A DNA stretch of 64,000 nucleotides, taken from NCBI RefSeq assembly GCF_003003175.1, contig NZ_PVTY01000001.1, forward strand, positions 124,001-188,000, in the 5' to 3' direction. This document shows, one piece after another, positions 19,777 through 28,956 of the stretch. Each line of letters opens with the position of its first letter. Within the stretch, counting starts at the first letter, position 1. A program made the translations under genes and the position numbers. Origin of the DNA: Nesterenkonia sandarakina (GTDB lineage: Bacteria > Actinomycetota > Actinomycetes > Actinomycetales > Micrococcaceae). The notes under the pieces were generated by a model. That model did no database searches, was not told where the DNA came from, and was given only the letters and a program-made list of their open reading frames with translations.

Positions 19777-21054
19777 ATGACGCGCAATGCTTCCACCGAT
19801 CTCGACGTCCCCGAGCCGATCCGGCTGATCCGCTCCGCCTGGCAGCCCGATGACCTGCACAGCGCCACCCGGCTCTCCGCCCGCGTGGCCGCCGCGGAGC
19901 TGCTGCGGGTGCGCCGCGGCATCTATGTCGACGCCGACGCGTGGGTGAGCTCGCCGCCGTGGATTCGCGCGCAGATCGCCGTGGCCGCCATGGCGCACCG
20001 CCGGCCGAACTCGCTGTTCTGCCGTGAATCCGCGCTGCTGCTCCATGGGCTCCCGCTGACGACGCCGCCGCCGCACGTGACCCTGCGCACGCAGGACCCC
20101 AGCCTGGTCGGGATCGGCAGGCGCGAGCCCATGACCGGGACCACCAGCGCGGAACGCTGGCTCACCGCCTACGAGACCAGATATCCGCACGACGGCCCGA
20201 CGCCGGCCGCGCTGCTGAACGTGCCGACCCGGCGCTTCGAGACGGTGCTGCCGCGTGGGATGACCCGCGGCGCCGCCCGGGAGGCGCAGCGGTGCGGCGA
20301 GCTTCGCCAGGCGCAGATGCGGCTGCCGGCGTCGGTGCTGCCCGCCGTGACCGGACCCGAGACGGGATACTGGGTGGAGCCGCTGGAGCTCGCCCTGCCC
20401 GACGCCGTCTCGCGGCTGGACTTCCCCGAGGCCGTGGCGGTGGTCGACGCGTTCCTCGCGCAGCGGACCCAGGACCAGCTGGCGGCGCCGCCGGGGGTGA
20501 GCACAGATCCGCTGACCTGGGGAGATACCTTCCTGTCGCCGCGGCTCAGCAAGCGCTGGAGGACCGCGCTGTCTTTCGCCGATGCTCGCGCCGAGTCCCC
20601 CGGCGAATCAGTCTCGCGGGCGGTGATCCACCAGCTGGGCTTCGCCGCCCCGAATCTCCAGGTGTGGATCGGCACCGACGTCGGAGACGAGCGCGTGGAC
20701 TTCGAATGGATCGTGGAGCACGGCTCCCGGACCGGATCATCCCGCCGGCGGATCGTCGGGGAGTTCGACGGGCTCGGGAAGTACTTCGATGAGGCCCTGC
20801 TCCAGGGACGCTCCGCCAAGGAGGTGCACTACGCGGAGAAGCTGCGCGAGGACGCGATCCGGCGCACCGGACGCGGGCTGATCCGCTGGGACTGGACCGA
20901 TCTCAGCCACCCGGAGGCGCTGGCGGCGAAGCTGCTCCAAGCCGGAGTCCCCCGGGTCCGTCCCGCCCCCCATCCTGGGTGGTTGCGTTTTCCGGTCCGA
21001 ACGTCAGGACCGGAAAACGCAACCACCCAGGAAGAGGGGGTCAGTAGCGGCTGA
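19777..21054 (+). CDS. AbiEi-type wHTH protein with DUF559/Vsr-like nuclease region
   Basis: The 425-residue protein resembles a large actinobacterial family of unproven function. The N-terminal part (residues ~20-130) looks like the AbiEi winged-helix antitoxin domain: ARVAAAELLRVRRGIYVDADAW, then FCRESALLLHGLPL. The C-terminal part (~275-390) looks like a DUF559/Vsr-type PD-(D/E)xK nuclease fold: Glu278 and Arg281 (ESVSR), Asp308 (RVDFEW), then GEFDGLGKY with Glu329 and Lys335, and EKLREDAIRR...RWDWTDL. No partner toxin gene is adjacent. Residues ~400-419 are encoded by a perfect palindrome (20973-21032), so the family domain ends before the stop. The ATG at 19777 has only a close GGAG. The 3' end overlaps the convergent gene by 14 bases. 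Confidence 0.75.
   Translation: MTRNASTDLDVPEPIRLIRSAWQPDDLHSATRLSARVAAAELLRVRRGIYVDADAWVSSPPWIRAQIAVAAMAHRRPNSLFCRESALLLHGLPLTTPPPHVTLRTQDPSLVGIGRREPMTGTTSAERWLTAYETRYPHDGPTPAALLNVPTRRFETVLPRGMTRGAAREAQRCGELRQAQMRLPASVLPAVTGPETGYWVEPLELALPDAVSRLDFPEAVAVVDAFLAQRTQDQLAAPPGVSTDPLTWGDTFLSPRLSKRWRTALSFADARAESPGESVSRAVIHQLGFAAPNLQVWIGTDVGDERVDFEWIVEHGSRTGSSRRRIVGEFDGLGKYFDEALLQGRSAKEVHYAEKLREDAIRRTGRGLIRWDWTDLSHPEALAAKLLQAGVPRVRPAPHPGWLRFPVRTSGPENATTQEEGVSSG
20973..21032. repeat. Long perfect palindrome, copy 2 (26-bp stem)
   Basis: Arms 20973-20998 and 21007-21032 pair perfectly across the 8-base loop GAACGTCA. The arm core is CCTGGGTGGTTGCGTTTTCC. It is a covarying relative of the palindrome at 19644-19713. 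It lies inside the 3' end of the nuclease-like gene and just before the 3' end of the convergent acyl-CoA synthetase-like gene, so it could terminate that gene too. Confidence 0.9.
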
Positions 21055-23776
21055 TCGCGCGGCGGGCCGAGTCGGTGCGCTGTTCGGGGTTCGCGATCTC
21101 GATCGCGGCGTGCAGCACCTGGACCCCCTCCGGGGACGCCAGCACCGGAGTCAGCTCCAAAGACGCCACCTGAGGGTGGTTGTCCTTCAGCGTGGCCACG
21201 CGCTGCAACGTGTCCTCCAGGGCGGGGATGTCCACCGCGGGCACGCCCTTATAGCCGAAGAGCCGCTTCGCCGCGCGGGGACTCTTCACCAGGCCGCGCA
21301 CGTCCTGGTCGGTCAGCGGCGGCACCGCGTGCGCCCAGTCGTCCAGCAGCTCCACCGCATCGCCGGAGAGCCCGAAGGAGACCACCGGACCCATCAGCGG
21401 ATCCTCGATCGCGCGGATCACGCAGCCCTGACCGGCCGGCGCCATGGACTGCAGCTCCAGGCCCGCCGCCCCGTAGTCGGCCAGCACCCGGCGCATCTCT
21501 GCGATGGCTCGGCGCAGCGCCTCGGGGTCCTCGATGTTCAGCTGCACCCCGCCCAGGTCCAGGCGGTGACGCAGGTAGGAGTTCGTGGACTTCACCGCCA
21601 CCGGATAGCCGAGGGTCTCGGCTGCGGCCAGCGCCTCCTCCTCGGTGGAGAACGCCACCGAACGCAGCAGCGAGAGCCCATAGGCCTCCAGCAGCTCCGC
21701 GCAGCGCTCCGGCTCGAGCTGCCGCACCTGCGCGCCGGAGACCTCTTCGAGCCAGCCGTCGAGCAGCTCGTCCCCGCGCCGGGCCACCGTGGTGCCCTCG
21801 AGCCCGGCAGGCACATAGGGCTCACCGATGCCCTGGGAGCGCCAGCGCTGGTAGCGCACGATCTTCGCCAGCGCGGTCAGCGACCGCTCCGGGGAGGAGA
21901 ACACTGGGAAGCCCTGCTGCAGCGACCCCTTCTCGATCACCGGCGCGGCATTGCCGATGTGGTTCAGCGGCACGCTGGTGTCGAGCACCCCGATCCAGGA
22001 CGCGACCATCGGCTTGGTGTGCTGGCGCGCCGTCTGCGAGATCAGCCGGCTGTGGTCATAGTGCTCCCCGGTGACCGCGGGCTGCAGGCACAGCGCCACC
22101 GCGTCCACGTCCTCTGCGGTGAAGAGCGCCTCCAGGGCCCCGGCCAGCGCGGCGTCGGCCTCGGCGCGGGGAAGATCAAGGTCGAGGTCCCCGACGACGC
22201 GGGTCGCGGTCAGGTCCAGGGTGCCGGCGGTGTCGGCGAGGATCCGGCTCATCGACGGCGAGTTCGAGAGGATCCCGACGCGTCCGCCGCCGGGCAGCGG
22301 CTGGGTGGCGAGCACCTGGAGCACGTCCATGAGCGAATCGTGGTTGCCCACCTGGATCACCCCGGAATGCTCCAGCATCGAGTCCACCGCTCCCATCGGC
22401 GCCCGGGTGGTGCGCACCTCATGGCCCGGGGGCAGGCTGCGTCCCATCACATCGGACTTCGCCACGACCACCGGTTTGGTGCGCGAGAGCCGACGAGCGA
22501 TCCGGGAGAACTTGCGCGGATTGCCGAAGCTCTCCAGATAGACCCCGACGGCGCGGGTGGAGTCGTCGTCCTCGAAGTACTGCATCGCGTCATTGCCGGA
22601 GAGGTCCGCCCGGTTGCCCGCGGAGATCACCGAGGAGAGTCCGAGCTCGCGCCGATTGGCCTGCGCGAAGAGCGAGACCCCGATCGAGGCGGACTGGCTG
22701 AACAGGCCCACGCCCCCGCGCAGCGGCATCGTCGGAGACAGCGAGGCGTTCAGCGAGACGTCCGGGTCGGTGTTGAGCAGCCCGACCGACGCCGGACCGA
22801 TCACCCGCATCCCCCAGCGTCGGGCCAGCCTGACCAGCTCCCGCTGGTCCAGCCGTCGGGTGTCCTCCTCGTCAGTGTCCCGGCCCAGGTCCGGGGCGGT
22901 GATCACCAGGATCCCCTTGACCCCGTTGCGGCCGCAGTCGGCGATCACCTCCGGCAGGTGCTCGGCCGGCACGGCGACGACGGCGAGGTCCACCTGCTGC
23001 TTGATGTGCGCCAGCGAGGCGTAGGCCTCCACCCCGCCCACCTCGAAGGCCTCCGGGTTCACCGAGTGCACGCCGCCGGTGAAGTGGCCCTCGATCAGGT
23101 TCTGGACCAGGTGATAGCCCACCGAGCCGTATTCCCGGGAGGCCCCGATGACGGCGACCTGTTCCGGGGCCAGCAGCTCCGCGACGCTGCTGGACTCGGC
23201 GCGATGCTCACGGGCCTCCATCACCGCCCGGGACTTCTCGGTCGGGTCGATGGGAAACTCCACCATCACCACGCCGTCCTCGAAGCTGCGCTGGGTCTCA
23301 TAGCCGGCCTCGGAGAACACCCCGAGCATCTTGCGGTTCTCCGGGAGCACCTCGGCGGAGAAGCGCTCCAGTCCGCGCTCGCGTCCGGCGGCTGCGAGGT
23401 GCTCGAGCAGCACCGAGCCGAGTCCGCGGCCCTGATGCCGGTCGGAGATGTTGAACGAGACCTCGGCCTCTTTGGTGCCCTCGATCCGGTCGTAGCCGCC
23501 GACCCCGATGATCTCCTCGTCGAGCAGGATCACCATCGCGACCCGGTCCACGTGGTCCACCCGGGTGAACCGGGCGAGCTCCTTTTCGGTCAGCGCCGAC
23601 TTGAAGGTGAAATAGCGCAGATAGATCGAGGACTCGGACTGGGAGGAGTGCAGGCGCTGCAGCCGCTCCGCATCCTCCGGGCTGATCGGGCGCAGATGGG
23701 CCGCAGCCCCATCGCGCAGCACGACATCTGCTTCCCAGTGCGCCGGATATCCGCCGGTTCGGGGTGTCTCACCCAT
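21041..23776 (-). CDS. GNAT acetyltransferase fused to NDP-forming acyl-CoA synthetase-like domains (Pat-like)
   Basis: This 911-residue protein joins an N-terminal GNAT domain (residues ~20-180, acetyl-CoA loop RHQGRGLGSVLLEHL) to the domains of an ADP-forming acyl-CoA synthetase: CoA-binding (~195-), two succinyl-CoA ligase-like domains, and a C-terminal ATP-grasp (~690-905). This set is typical of protein lysine acetyltransferases of the Pat/PatZ type, but there GNAT is C-terminal. At the position of the active-site histidine of true synthetases the sequence reads RTTRAPMGA, aligning with the NTT of PatZ, so the synthetase half is probably regulatory rather than catalytic. The start at 23776 follows TAGTCT by 7 nt (leaderless). 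The in-frame extension upstream is not family-like. Confidence 0.86.
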   Translation of the reverse strand: MGETPRTGGYPAHWEADVVLRDGAAAHLRPISPEDAERLQRLHSSQSESSIYLRYFTFKSALTEKELARFTRVDHVDRVAMVILLDEEIIGVGGYDRIEGTKEAEVSFNISDRHQGRGLGSVLLEHLAAAGRERGLERFSAEVLPENRKMLGVFSEAGYETQRSFEDGVVMVEFPIDPTEKSRAVMEAREHRAESSSVAELLAPEQVAVIGASREYGSVGYHLVQNLIEGHFTGGVHSVNPEAFEVGGVEAYASLAHIKQQVDLAVVAVPAEHLPEVIADCGRNGVKGILVITAPDLGRDTDEEDTRRLDQRELVRLARRWGMRVIGPASVGLLNTDPDVSLNASLSPTMPLRGGVGLFSQSASIGVSLFAQANRRELGLSSVISAGNRADLSGNDAMQYFEDDDSTRAVGVYLESFGNPRKFSRIARRLSRTKPVVVAKSDVMGRSLPPGHEVRTTRAPMGAVDSMLEHSGVIQVGNHDSLMDVLQVLATQPLPGGGRVGILSNSPSMSRILADTAGTLDLTATRVVGDLDLDLPRAEADAALAGALEALFTAEDVDAVALCLQPAVTGEHYDHSRLISQTARQHTKPMVASWIGVLDTSVPLNHIGNAAPVIEKGSLQQGFPVFSSPERSLTALAKIVRYQRWRSQGIGEPYVPAGLEGTTVARRGDELLDGWLEEVSGAQVRQLEPERCAELLEAYGLSLLRSVAFSTEEEALAAAETLGYPVAVKSTNSYLRHRLDLGGVQLNIEDPEALRRAIAEMRRVLADYGAAGLELQSMAPAGQGCVIRAIEDPLMGPVVSFGLSGDAVELLDDWAHAVPPLTDQDVRGLVKSPRAAKRLFGYKGVPAVDIPALEDTLQRVATLKDNHPQVASLELTPVLASPEGVQVLHAAIEIANPEQRTDSARRAISRY

Positions 23777-23783
23777 AGGATCA

Positions 23784-23789
23784 AGACTA
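23784..23789 (-). promoter_or_regulatory. -10 hexamer TAGTCT, leaderless promoter of the Pat-like gene
   Basis: TAGTCT, seven bases, then ATG on the minus strand. No Shine-Dalgarno is present between them. Confidence 0.55.
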
Positions 23790-23904
23790 ACCACCTCCGC
23801 CCGGAGATAGATACCCAGCCCCTGACAGCCTCCGGGCCTCTCGGCTGCCCGGCAGCCGGGGACTGCACCTGCCCACCGAGAGATACAGGACCAGCACACC
23901 CGCT

Positions 23905-26481
23905 ATGGCCCGCCGTTCCAAGAGCGCCGACACTCCCCCGGTCACACCGGAGGAGAACATCATCGACATCGACGTCTCCGCGGAGATGGAGACCTCCTTC
24001 CTGGAGTACGCGTATTCGGTGATCTATTCCCGCGCCCTGCCTGACGCCCGGGACGGCCTGAAGCCGGTGCAGCGCCGGATCCTCTACATGATGGCCGACA
24101 TGGGCCTGCGCCCGGAGAAGGGCCATGTGAAGTCCGCCCGCGTCGTGGGCGAGGTGATGGGCAAGCTGCACCCGCACGGCGACGCCGCGATCTACGACGC
24201 GCTGGTGCGGATGGCGCAGTCCTTCGCGCTGCGCCTGCCGCTGGTCGACGGCCACGGAAACTTCGGCTCGCTCGACGACGGGCCCGCCGCCCCGCGCTAC
24301 ACCGAGGCGCGGATGACCGCCGCGGCGCTGTCGATGACCGCCGACCTCGACGAGGACGTCGTCGACTTCGAGCCCAACTATGACAATCAGCTCACCCAGC
24401 CCGGGGTGCTGCCCAGCGCCTTCCCGAACCTGCTGGTCAACGGGGCCTCCGGCATCGCGGTGGGCATGGCGACGAACATGCCTCCGCACAACATGCGCGA
24501 GGTCATCAACGGCGCCAAGCACCTGATCCTGCACCCGGAGTCCACGCTCGAGGACCTGATCCAGCACATCCCCGGCCCCGACCTGCCCTCCGGCGGACGG
24601 ATCGTGGGGCTTGAGGGCATCCGCGACGCCTACCGCACCGGCCGCGGCTCGTTCAAGACCCGCGCGAAGGTCTCCATCGAGCAGGTCTCGGCCCGCAAGA
24701 CCGGGATCGTGGTGACCCAGCTGCCCTATATGGTCGGGCCCGAGAAGGTCATCGAGAAGATCAAGGATGCGGTGCAGGCGAAGAAGCTCACCGGCATCTC
24801 CGACGTCCTGGACCTCACCGACCGCAAGCACGGGCTGCGCATGATCATCGAGCTCAAGGCGGGCTTCAACCCGCAGGCGGTCCTGGCCCAGCTCTACCGG
24901 CACACCCCGCTGGAGGACTCCTTCGGGATCAACAACGTCGCGCTGGTCAACGGCCAGCCGCGCACGCTGGGTCTGCTGGAGATGCTGCAGGTCTATGTGG
25001 ACCACCGGCTCAACGTGGTCCGCCGACGCAGCGCCTACCGGCTGCGCAGGCGCCAGGCCCGGCTGCACCTGGTCGAGGGGCTGCTCGTCGCGATCCTCGA
25101 CATCGATGAGGTCATCCAGATCATCCGCGCCGCCGAGGACACCGCCGCGGCCCGGACCCGGCTGATGACGATCTTCGATCTCAGCCAGGCCCAGGCCGAT
25201 CACATCCTGGAGCTGCGCCTGCGCCAGCTCACACGGTACTCCGCGCTGGAGCTCGAGCAGGAGAAGGAGCGCCTGGAGGCCGAGATCGCCGAGCTCCAGG
25301 CGATCCTGGGCTCCGAGGCACGGCTGCGCGGCCTGGTTGCCGACGAGCTCGACGAGGTGGCCGCGAAGTACGGCGATGACCGACGCACCGAGCTGCTCGA
25401 CGCCGAGGCCGCACCCGCCGTCTCCGCGCAGGCGGACCCTGCTGCGCCCGCCGCCGGAACCAGCCTGCAGATCCCCGACGCCCCCTGCTGGGCGGTGCTC
25501 TCCAGCTCAGGACAGCTCGCCCGCACCACCAACCGCTCCTCCCTGGTGCACCCGACCCGGCGCGCCCGCCACGACGCGCTGATCTCCGTGGTGCCCACCA
25601 GCGCCCGCGGCGAGATCGGCGCGGTCACCACGGCCGGCCGGATGATCCGGGTCCCGGTGGTGGACATGCCCGCCGTGGAGATGTCCTCCGGAATGGTCAA
25701 TCTCAACCAGGGCGTGAAGGCCAAGGAGTTCCTGCACCTGGAGAAGAACGAGGAGCTGCTCGCCTTCGTCCCGCTGGATGCCGTCATCGCGCTGGGCACC
25801 GCCCAGGGCCGGGTGAAGCGGGTCAATCCCGACTACCCGCTGAACCGCGACGACTGGGAGGTGATCTCGCTCAAGGGCGAGGGTCGCGCCCAGGACCGGG
25901 TCATCGGGGCAGCCGTGGCCGCCGACGACGCCGATCAGCTCTGCTTCATCACCGCCGGCGCGCAGCTGCTGCGCTTCGAGGCGGCGCTGGTCCGGGCCCA
26001 GGGCCGCACCGCGGCCGGGATGCTCGGGATCAAGCTGGCACCCGAAGACGCTGTCATCGCGTTCTCGGTGGTCCCCGCCGCGGGGGCGCAGGACGACGCG
26101 GCGGATCAGGGACGCGTCGAGGACCAGGGAATCGCCGGCGCGCTGGTCGTGACCCTCGCCGCCGGGGACACCCCGCTGGAGGGCTTCGAGGCCGGCAGCA
26201 TCAAGCTCACCGACTTCTCCGAGTTCCCCGCCAAGGGTCGCGGCACCGCAGGGGTCCGGGCCCACCGCTTCATGCGCGGGGAGGACCATCTGCGGCTCGG
26301 CTGGGCCGGGATCGGTCCGGCGCTCGGGGCCGCGCGCAACGGCGTGGCTCGGAATCTGCCCTCCGAGATGGTGCGCCGCGACGGGTCGGGCATCCCGCTG
26401 GAACGCGGGGTCGACGCCGTCGCTCCGAGCCCCGAGGCGCTGGCCGCCGCAGCGGCCGCCGCAGCGGTCGCCGCAACATGA
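23905..26481 (+). CDS. parC: DNA topoisomerase IV subunit A / GyrA-like
   Basis: ParC is the DNA-cleaving subunit of topoisomerase IV, which decatenates daughter chromosomes with ParE. The 858-residue protein has the type IIA core: [27 protein letters not shown] in the quinolone-resistance region, and the cleavage tyrosine Tyr132 in PRYTEARM. A beta-pinwheel C-terminal domain follows from about residue 520. I do not see the GyrA box (QRRGGKG), which favours ParC over GyrA. An acidic/Ala-rich insertion lies at about 503-525 and the extreme C-terminus is polyalanine-rich. No clear ribosome binding site precedes the ATG. ParE is not in the window. Confidence 0.9.
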   Translation: MARRSKSADTPPVTPEENIIDIDVSAEMETSFLEYAYSVIYSRALPDARDGLKPVQRRILYMMADMGLRPEKGHVKSARVVGEVMGKLHPHGDAAIYDALVRMAQSFALRLPLVDGHGNFGSLDDGPAAPRYTEARMTAAALSMTADLDEDVVDFEPNYDNQLTQPGVLPSAFPNLLVNGASGIAVGMATNMPPHNMREVINGAKHLILHPESTLEDLIQHIPGPDLPSGGRIVGLEGIRDAYRTGRGSFKTRAKVSIEQVSARKTGIVVTQLPYMVGPEKVIEKIKDAVQAKKLTGISDVLDLTDRKHGLRMIIELKAGFNPQAVLAQLYRHTPLEDSFGINNVALVNGQPRTLGLLEMLQVYVDHRLNVVRRRSAYRLRRRQARLHLVEGLLVAILDIDEVIQIIRAAEDTAAARTRLMTIFDLSQAQADHILELRLRQLTRYSALELEQEKERLEAEIAELQAILGSEARLRGLVADELDEVAAKYGDDRRTELLDAEAAPAVSAQADPAAPAAGTSLQIPDAPCWAVLSSSGQLARTTNRSSLVHPTRRARHDALISVVPTSARGEIGAVTTAGRMIRVPVVDMPAVEMSSGMVNLNQGVKAKEFLHLEKNEELLAFVPLDAVIALGTAQGRVKRVNPDYPLNRDDWEVISLKGEGRAQDRVIGAAVAADDADQLCFITAGAQLLRFEAALVRAQGRTAAGMLGIKLAPEDAVIAFSVVPAAGAQDDAADQGRVEDQGIAGALVVTLAAGDTPLEGFEAGSIKLTDFSEFPAKGRGTAGVRAHRFMRGEDHLRLGWAGIGPALGAARNGVARNLPSEMVRRDGSGIPLERGVDAVAPSPEALAAAAAAAAVAAT

Positions 26482-26488
26482 CACACGA

Positions 26489-26508
26489 TTACTACAGCGT
26501 GTAGAAAT
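26489..26508. promoter_or_regulatory. Candidate BlaI/CopY-type operator, CTAC-N5-GTAG
   Basis: The site TTACTACAGCGTGTAGAAAT contains the dyad CTACA-GCG-TGTAG, the classic half-site type of BlaI/MecI repressors. It lies just after the parC stop and about 110 nt upstream of the BlaI-like gene. A TATCCT hexamer at 26526-26531 could be the -10 it controls. A matching site (15 of 20 bases) lies at 52904-52923. Confidence 0.7.
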
Positions 26509-26618
26509 CGGAGCGTCGGCAGGAGTATCCTTTTGACATCAACTGACCGAGATGCCGCTCTGATGAACGCTCTCAGCAGCATTGTCGACGTGTCACCGCA
26601 CTAAGGAACCCAATCACG

Positions 26619-26960
26619 ATGGCCACTCTCGGAGGACTTGAGCGCTCAGTCATGAGCCTGCTCTGGGACAGCGCCGAATCGCTCAGCGCGAACGACGTTC
26701 GCGATCGGCTCGGCGAGGATCTCGCCGTGACCACCGTGCTGACCGTGCTCTCTCGACTGGAGCGCAAGGACATGGTCCGGCGGGAACGCTCCACCCGCCC
26801 GCACCGCTACTCCGCCGTCGCCTCCCGCGAGGAGCACACGGTGGAGATGCTCAACGAGGTGCTGGGCACCGCCGGGGACCGCGAAGCCGTGCTCGCCCGG
26901 TTCATCGGGGGCATCCCTGATTCAGAGGCCGCCGCGCTGCGTCGCCTGCTGCAGAAATAG
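26619..26960 (+). CDS. BlaI/MecI/CopY family repressor
   Basis: This 113-residue winged-helix repressor has the family pattern: LERSVMSLLWDSAESLSANDVRD, recognition helix region LAVTTVLTVLSRLERKDMVRRER, then RPHRYSAVASREEHT and a C-terminal dimerisation helix. BlaI family repressors bind TACA/TGTA dyads and are usually inactivated when a partner M56 protease is triggered; such a protease gene follows 48 nt downstream. AAGGA lies 11 nt before the ATG. No beta-lactamase or copper gene is next to it, so its signal is not known from context. The related site upstream of the ABC-ctaA operon suggests control of heme A supply or cytochrome oxidase assembly. The arrangement resembles Rv1846c-Rv1845c of M. 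tuberculosis. Confidence 0.9.
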   Translation: MATLGGLERSVMSLLWDSAESLSANDVRDRLGEDLAVTTVLTVLSRLERKDMVRRERSTRPHRYSAVASREEHTVEMLNEVLGTAGDREAVLARFIGGIPDSEAAALRRLLQK

Positions 26961-26996
26961 CCGGTCAGCCGCGGAATCCGCGCCTGCTCCGGAGAT

Positions 26997-27002
26997 TAAA
27001 CT
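26997..27002 (+). promoter_or_regulatory. -10 hexamer TAAACT, leaderless promoter of the M56 gene
   Basis: TAAACT is followed by six bases and the GTG at 27009. The protease gene therefore has its own promoter besides any read-through from the repressor gene. Confidence 0.5.
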
Positions 27003-27008
27003 GGTCCG

Positions 27009-28064
27009 GTGACCATTCTCGCCGTCTGCCTCGCCGCGCTGGCCCTCGCGCTGGCCATCCCCGTGCCCCGGGTGCTGAGCCACGCGAAGTTCAGGGTCCG
27101 CTCGCCCTGGGCGGCGATGCTGCTCTGGCAGGCGATCGCGCTGGCCGGGGGGCTCTCCATGGTGGGCGCCCCGATCGTCTACGGGCTCGGGCCCTTCGGC
27201 GACTCGGTGCCCGAGGCCGCGGTCCACGTGCTGCGCCTCTCGGCGGCCGCTGACTTCGCCGCGCTGACGGCGCTGCACGTCCATCCGGGCCACATCTTCG
27301 CGCTCTGCCTCGGCGTGCTGCTGGGCGCTCACCTGCTGCTGACGCTGCTGCTGACCTATGTGCGGGTCCTGGGTCAGCGACGCCGGCACCGCGACGTGGT
27401 GCGGCTGCTCTCCACCCCGGTGGACGGCAACCAGGCCGCGGCGCTGGGGCGGCATCAGAACCTCTCCCCCGAGCTGCTGCACGCCCATGTGCTTGAACAC
27501 GACGCGCCGCTGGCCTATTGCCTGCCCGGCCGGACCCATTCCGGCTCGGTCACGGTGCTCTCGCGGGGGCTGCTGGACCAGCTCTCGGAGGCGGAGCTTG
27601 CCGCCGTCGTCGCTCACGAGAAGACCCATCTGCAGCAGCGGCACCATTTCCTCACCATGGCCTTCGAGGCCTGGTACCGGGCGCTGCCGTGGCTGCCCAC
27701 CACCCGGCACGGACGCGCCGCGGTCACCGAGCTCACCGAGATGCTCGCCGACGACGGCGCTCTGCGCGCCCACCACAGGGAGGATCTGGTGCGCGCGCTG
27801 GCGCTGAGCGCGGCCGGGCAGGACCACAGCGATGTACGTCGTGAGGGATCAGGCGTCGACGCTCAGCCCGGTGGCGGGGCGGCAGAGCTGACCTCGGCCA
27901 CAGATGCCCCAGGGCGGGACCGGTCGACGCTGATCACCACCGCCAGGCTGAGCCGGCTGCTGATCCCGCCGGAACCGCTGGGCACCCCGGCGCTGGCCGG
28001 GATCGTCGCGATGGTGGCGGCCCTGATCCTGATCCCGACCGCCTCCCTGCTGTTCGGACCCTAG
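27009..28064 (+). CDS. M56 family (BlaR1-like) membrane metalloprotease
   Basis: The 351-residue protein is a BlaR1/MecR1-type integral membrane zinc protease without a penicillin-binding sensor domain. Hydrophobic segments lie at ~1-20, ~35-60 and ~95-118. The protease domain has VVAHEKTHLQQRHH with the HExxH zinc site at about 205-209 and a downstream glutamate in TELTEMLADDGAL. A last transmembrane helix closes the protein (ALAGIVAMVAALILIPTASLLF). By analogy it would cleave the adjacent BlaI-like repressor on receiving a signal. What it senses is unknown: no extracytoplasmic ligand domain is present. A linker of about 50 residues before the last helix is hydrophilic and variable-looking. 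Confidence 0.88.
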   Translation: MTILAVCLAALALALAIPVPRVLSHAKFRVRSPWAAMLLWQAIALAGGLSMVGAPIVYGLGPFGDSVPEAAVHVLRLSAAADFAALTALHVHPGHIFALCLGVLLGAHLLLTLLLTYVRVLGQRRRHRDVVRLLSTPVDGNQAAALGRHQNLSPELLHAHVLEHDAPLAYCLPGRTHSGSVTVLSRGLLDQLSEAELAAVVAHEKTHLQQRHHFLTMAFEAWYRALPWLPTTRHGRAAVTELTEMLADDGALRAHHREDLVRALALSAAGQDHSDVRREGSGVDAQPGGGAAELTSATDAPGRDRSTLITTARLSRLLIPPEPLGTPALAGIVAMVAALILIPTASLLFGP

Positions 28065-28104
28065 TCCGAGGTCTTCCACGCGCGGATCGCCCGGGACGAG
28101 CGGC

Positions 28105-28866
28105 TCAGCCGTTGGCGGCCAGGAAGTCCTCGGCGCCGCCGACGAGCTCCGTGTGCCCCTGCTGAAGATCCTTGCGTCCGATGAGTGCGGCGATCTCTGC
28201 GGCGAACTCCTCCACGCTGTAGAGCCTGCCGGCGGCCTCGCGACGGGTCTCCAGGGCGCCGGGCTCGGCGCGCTCCAGCAGCGTCGCGGTGATGGTGCCC
28301 TCGATCATGTCCCCGGAGACCACGGTGAGCGTGATGCCCTTCGCGTCGAGCTCCGGGATGAGCTCGAGCAGCGCGTCCTCGCCGGCCCGCTTGGAGCGCG
28401 CCACCGGCTCGTAGGCGTCCATGGTGGCGGTCTGCTCGATGAAGTGCGCCTGGTGGCTGGTGACGAACACGATCTGTGAGCCCGAGGGCATCACCTCGAT
28501 CGCGGTGCGCGCCATCTGCACCTGAGCGTCGCGGTTGAGCTTCAGCGCATAGTCCTCGCCGCGGCCGGACTCCATGCCGCCGGAGGCGTTGAGCACCAGC
28601 AGGTTCAGCGCACCGAAGTTCTCCACCGCGGCGTCGACCAGCGCCCGGGCGCCTGCGGCCTCGGTGAGGTCCGCACCCACGGCGACGGCGCGGCCGCCCT
28701 CGGCCTCGATGCCGGCCACGACCTTCTTCGCCCGGGGCGCCTTCTGCCGGTAGTTGACGACGACGCCGGCGCCGCGCGCCCCGATCAGGGCCGCGGTGGC
28801 GGCACCGATGCCGCGCGATGACCCGGTGATGATGGCGCCGATGCCGGCGAGATCCTGCTCTGTCAT
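28105..28866 (-). CDS. Atypical SDR oxidoreductase with a Tyr-x6-Lys site
   Basis: The 253-residue protein is a short-chain dehydrogenase: TGSSRGIG nucleotide motif (14-21) and LNASGG (92-97). Ser137 lies in VTSHQAHF. The catalytic pair reads YEPVARSK, with Tyr152 and Lys159 separated by six residues rather than the classical three. Tyr-x6-Lys is the spacing of enoyl-ACP reductases FabI/InhA, although the glycine motif is of the classical type. It lies 90 nt downstream of fabG on the same strand, so a role in fatty acid elongation, possibly enoyl reduction, is a fair inference but not shown. GAGGA lies 8-12 nt before the ATG. A plain ketoreductase of another pathway is the main alternative. 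Confidence 0.82.
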   Translation of the reverse strand: MTEQDLAGIGAIITGSSRGIGAATAALIGARGAGVVVNYRQKAPRAKKVVAGIEAEGGRAVAVGADLTEAAGARALVDAAVENFGALNLLVLNASGGMESGRGEDYALKLNRDAQVQMARTAIEVMPSGSQIVFVTSHQAHFIEQTATMDAYEPVARSKRAGEDALLELIPELDAKGITLTVVSGDMIEGTITATLLERAEPGALETRREAAGRLYSVEEFAAEIAALIGRKDLQQGHTELVGGAEDFLAANG

Positions 28867-28956
28867 GACTGTGTCCTCAGTTCTGCTCGTGCTGATGCGT
28901 GCTGGAATTCTTGTGCTGCTCGAATGCTGGTGCTGCTGGTGTTCGGAAGGTCCGGC

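Noticed and set aside
19777-21054. AbiE-type toxin-antitoxin system
   Set aside because: The N-terminal region resembles AbiEi, but no AbiEii nucleotidyltransferase toxin gene is adjacent.
26619-28064. Beta-lactam resistance system
   Set aside because: A BlaI-like repressor and M56 protease are present, but there is no penicillin sensor domain and no beta-lactamase or PBP2a gene nearby.
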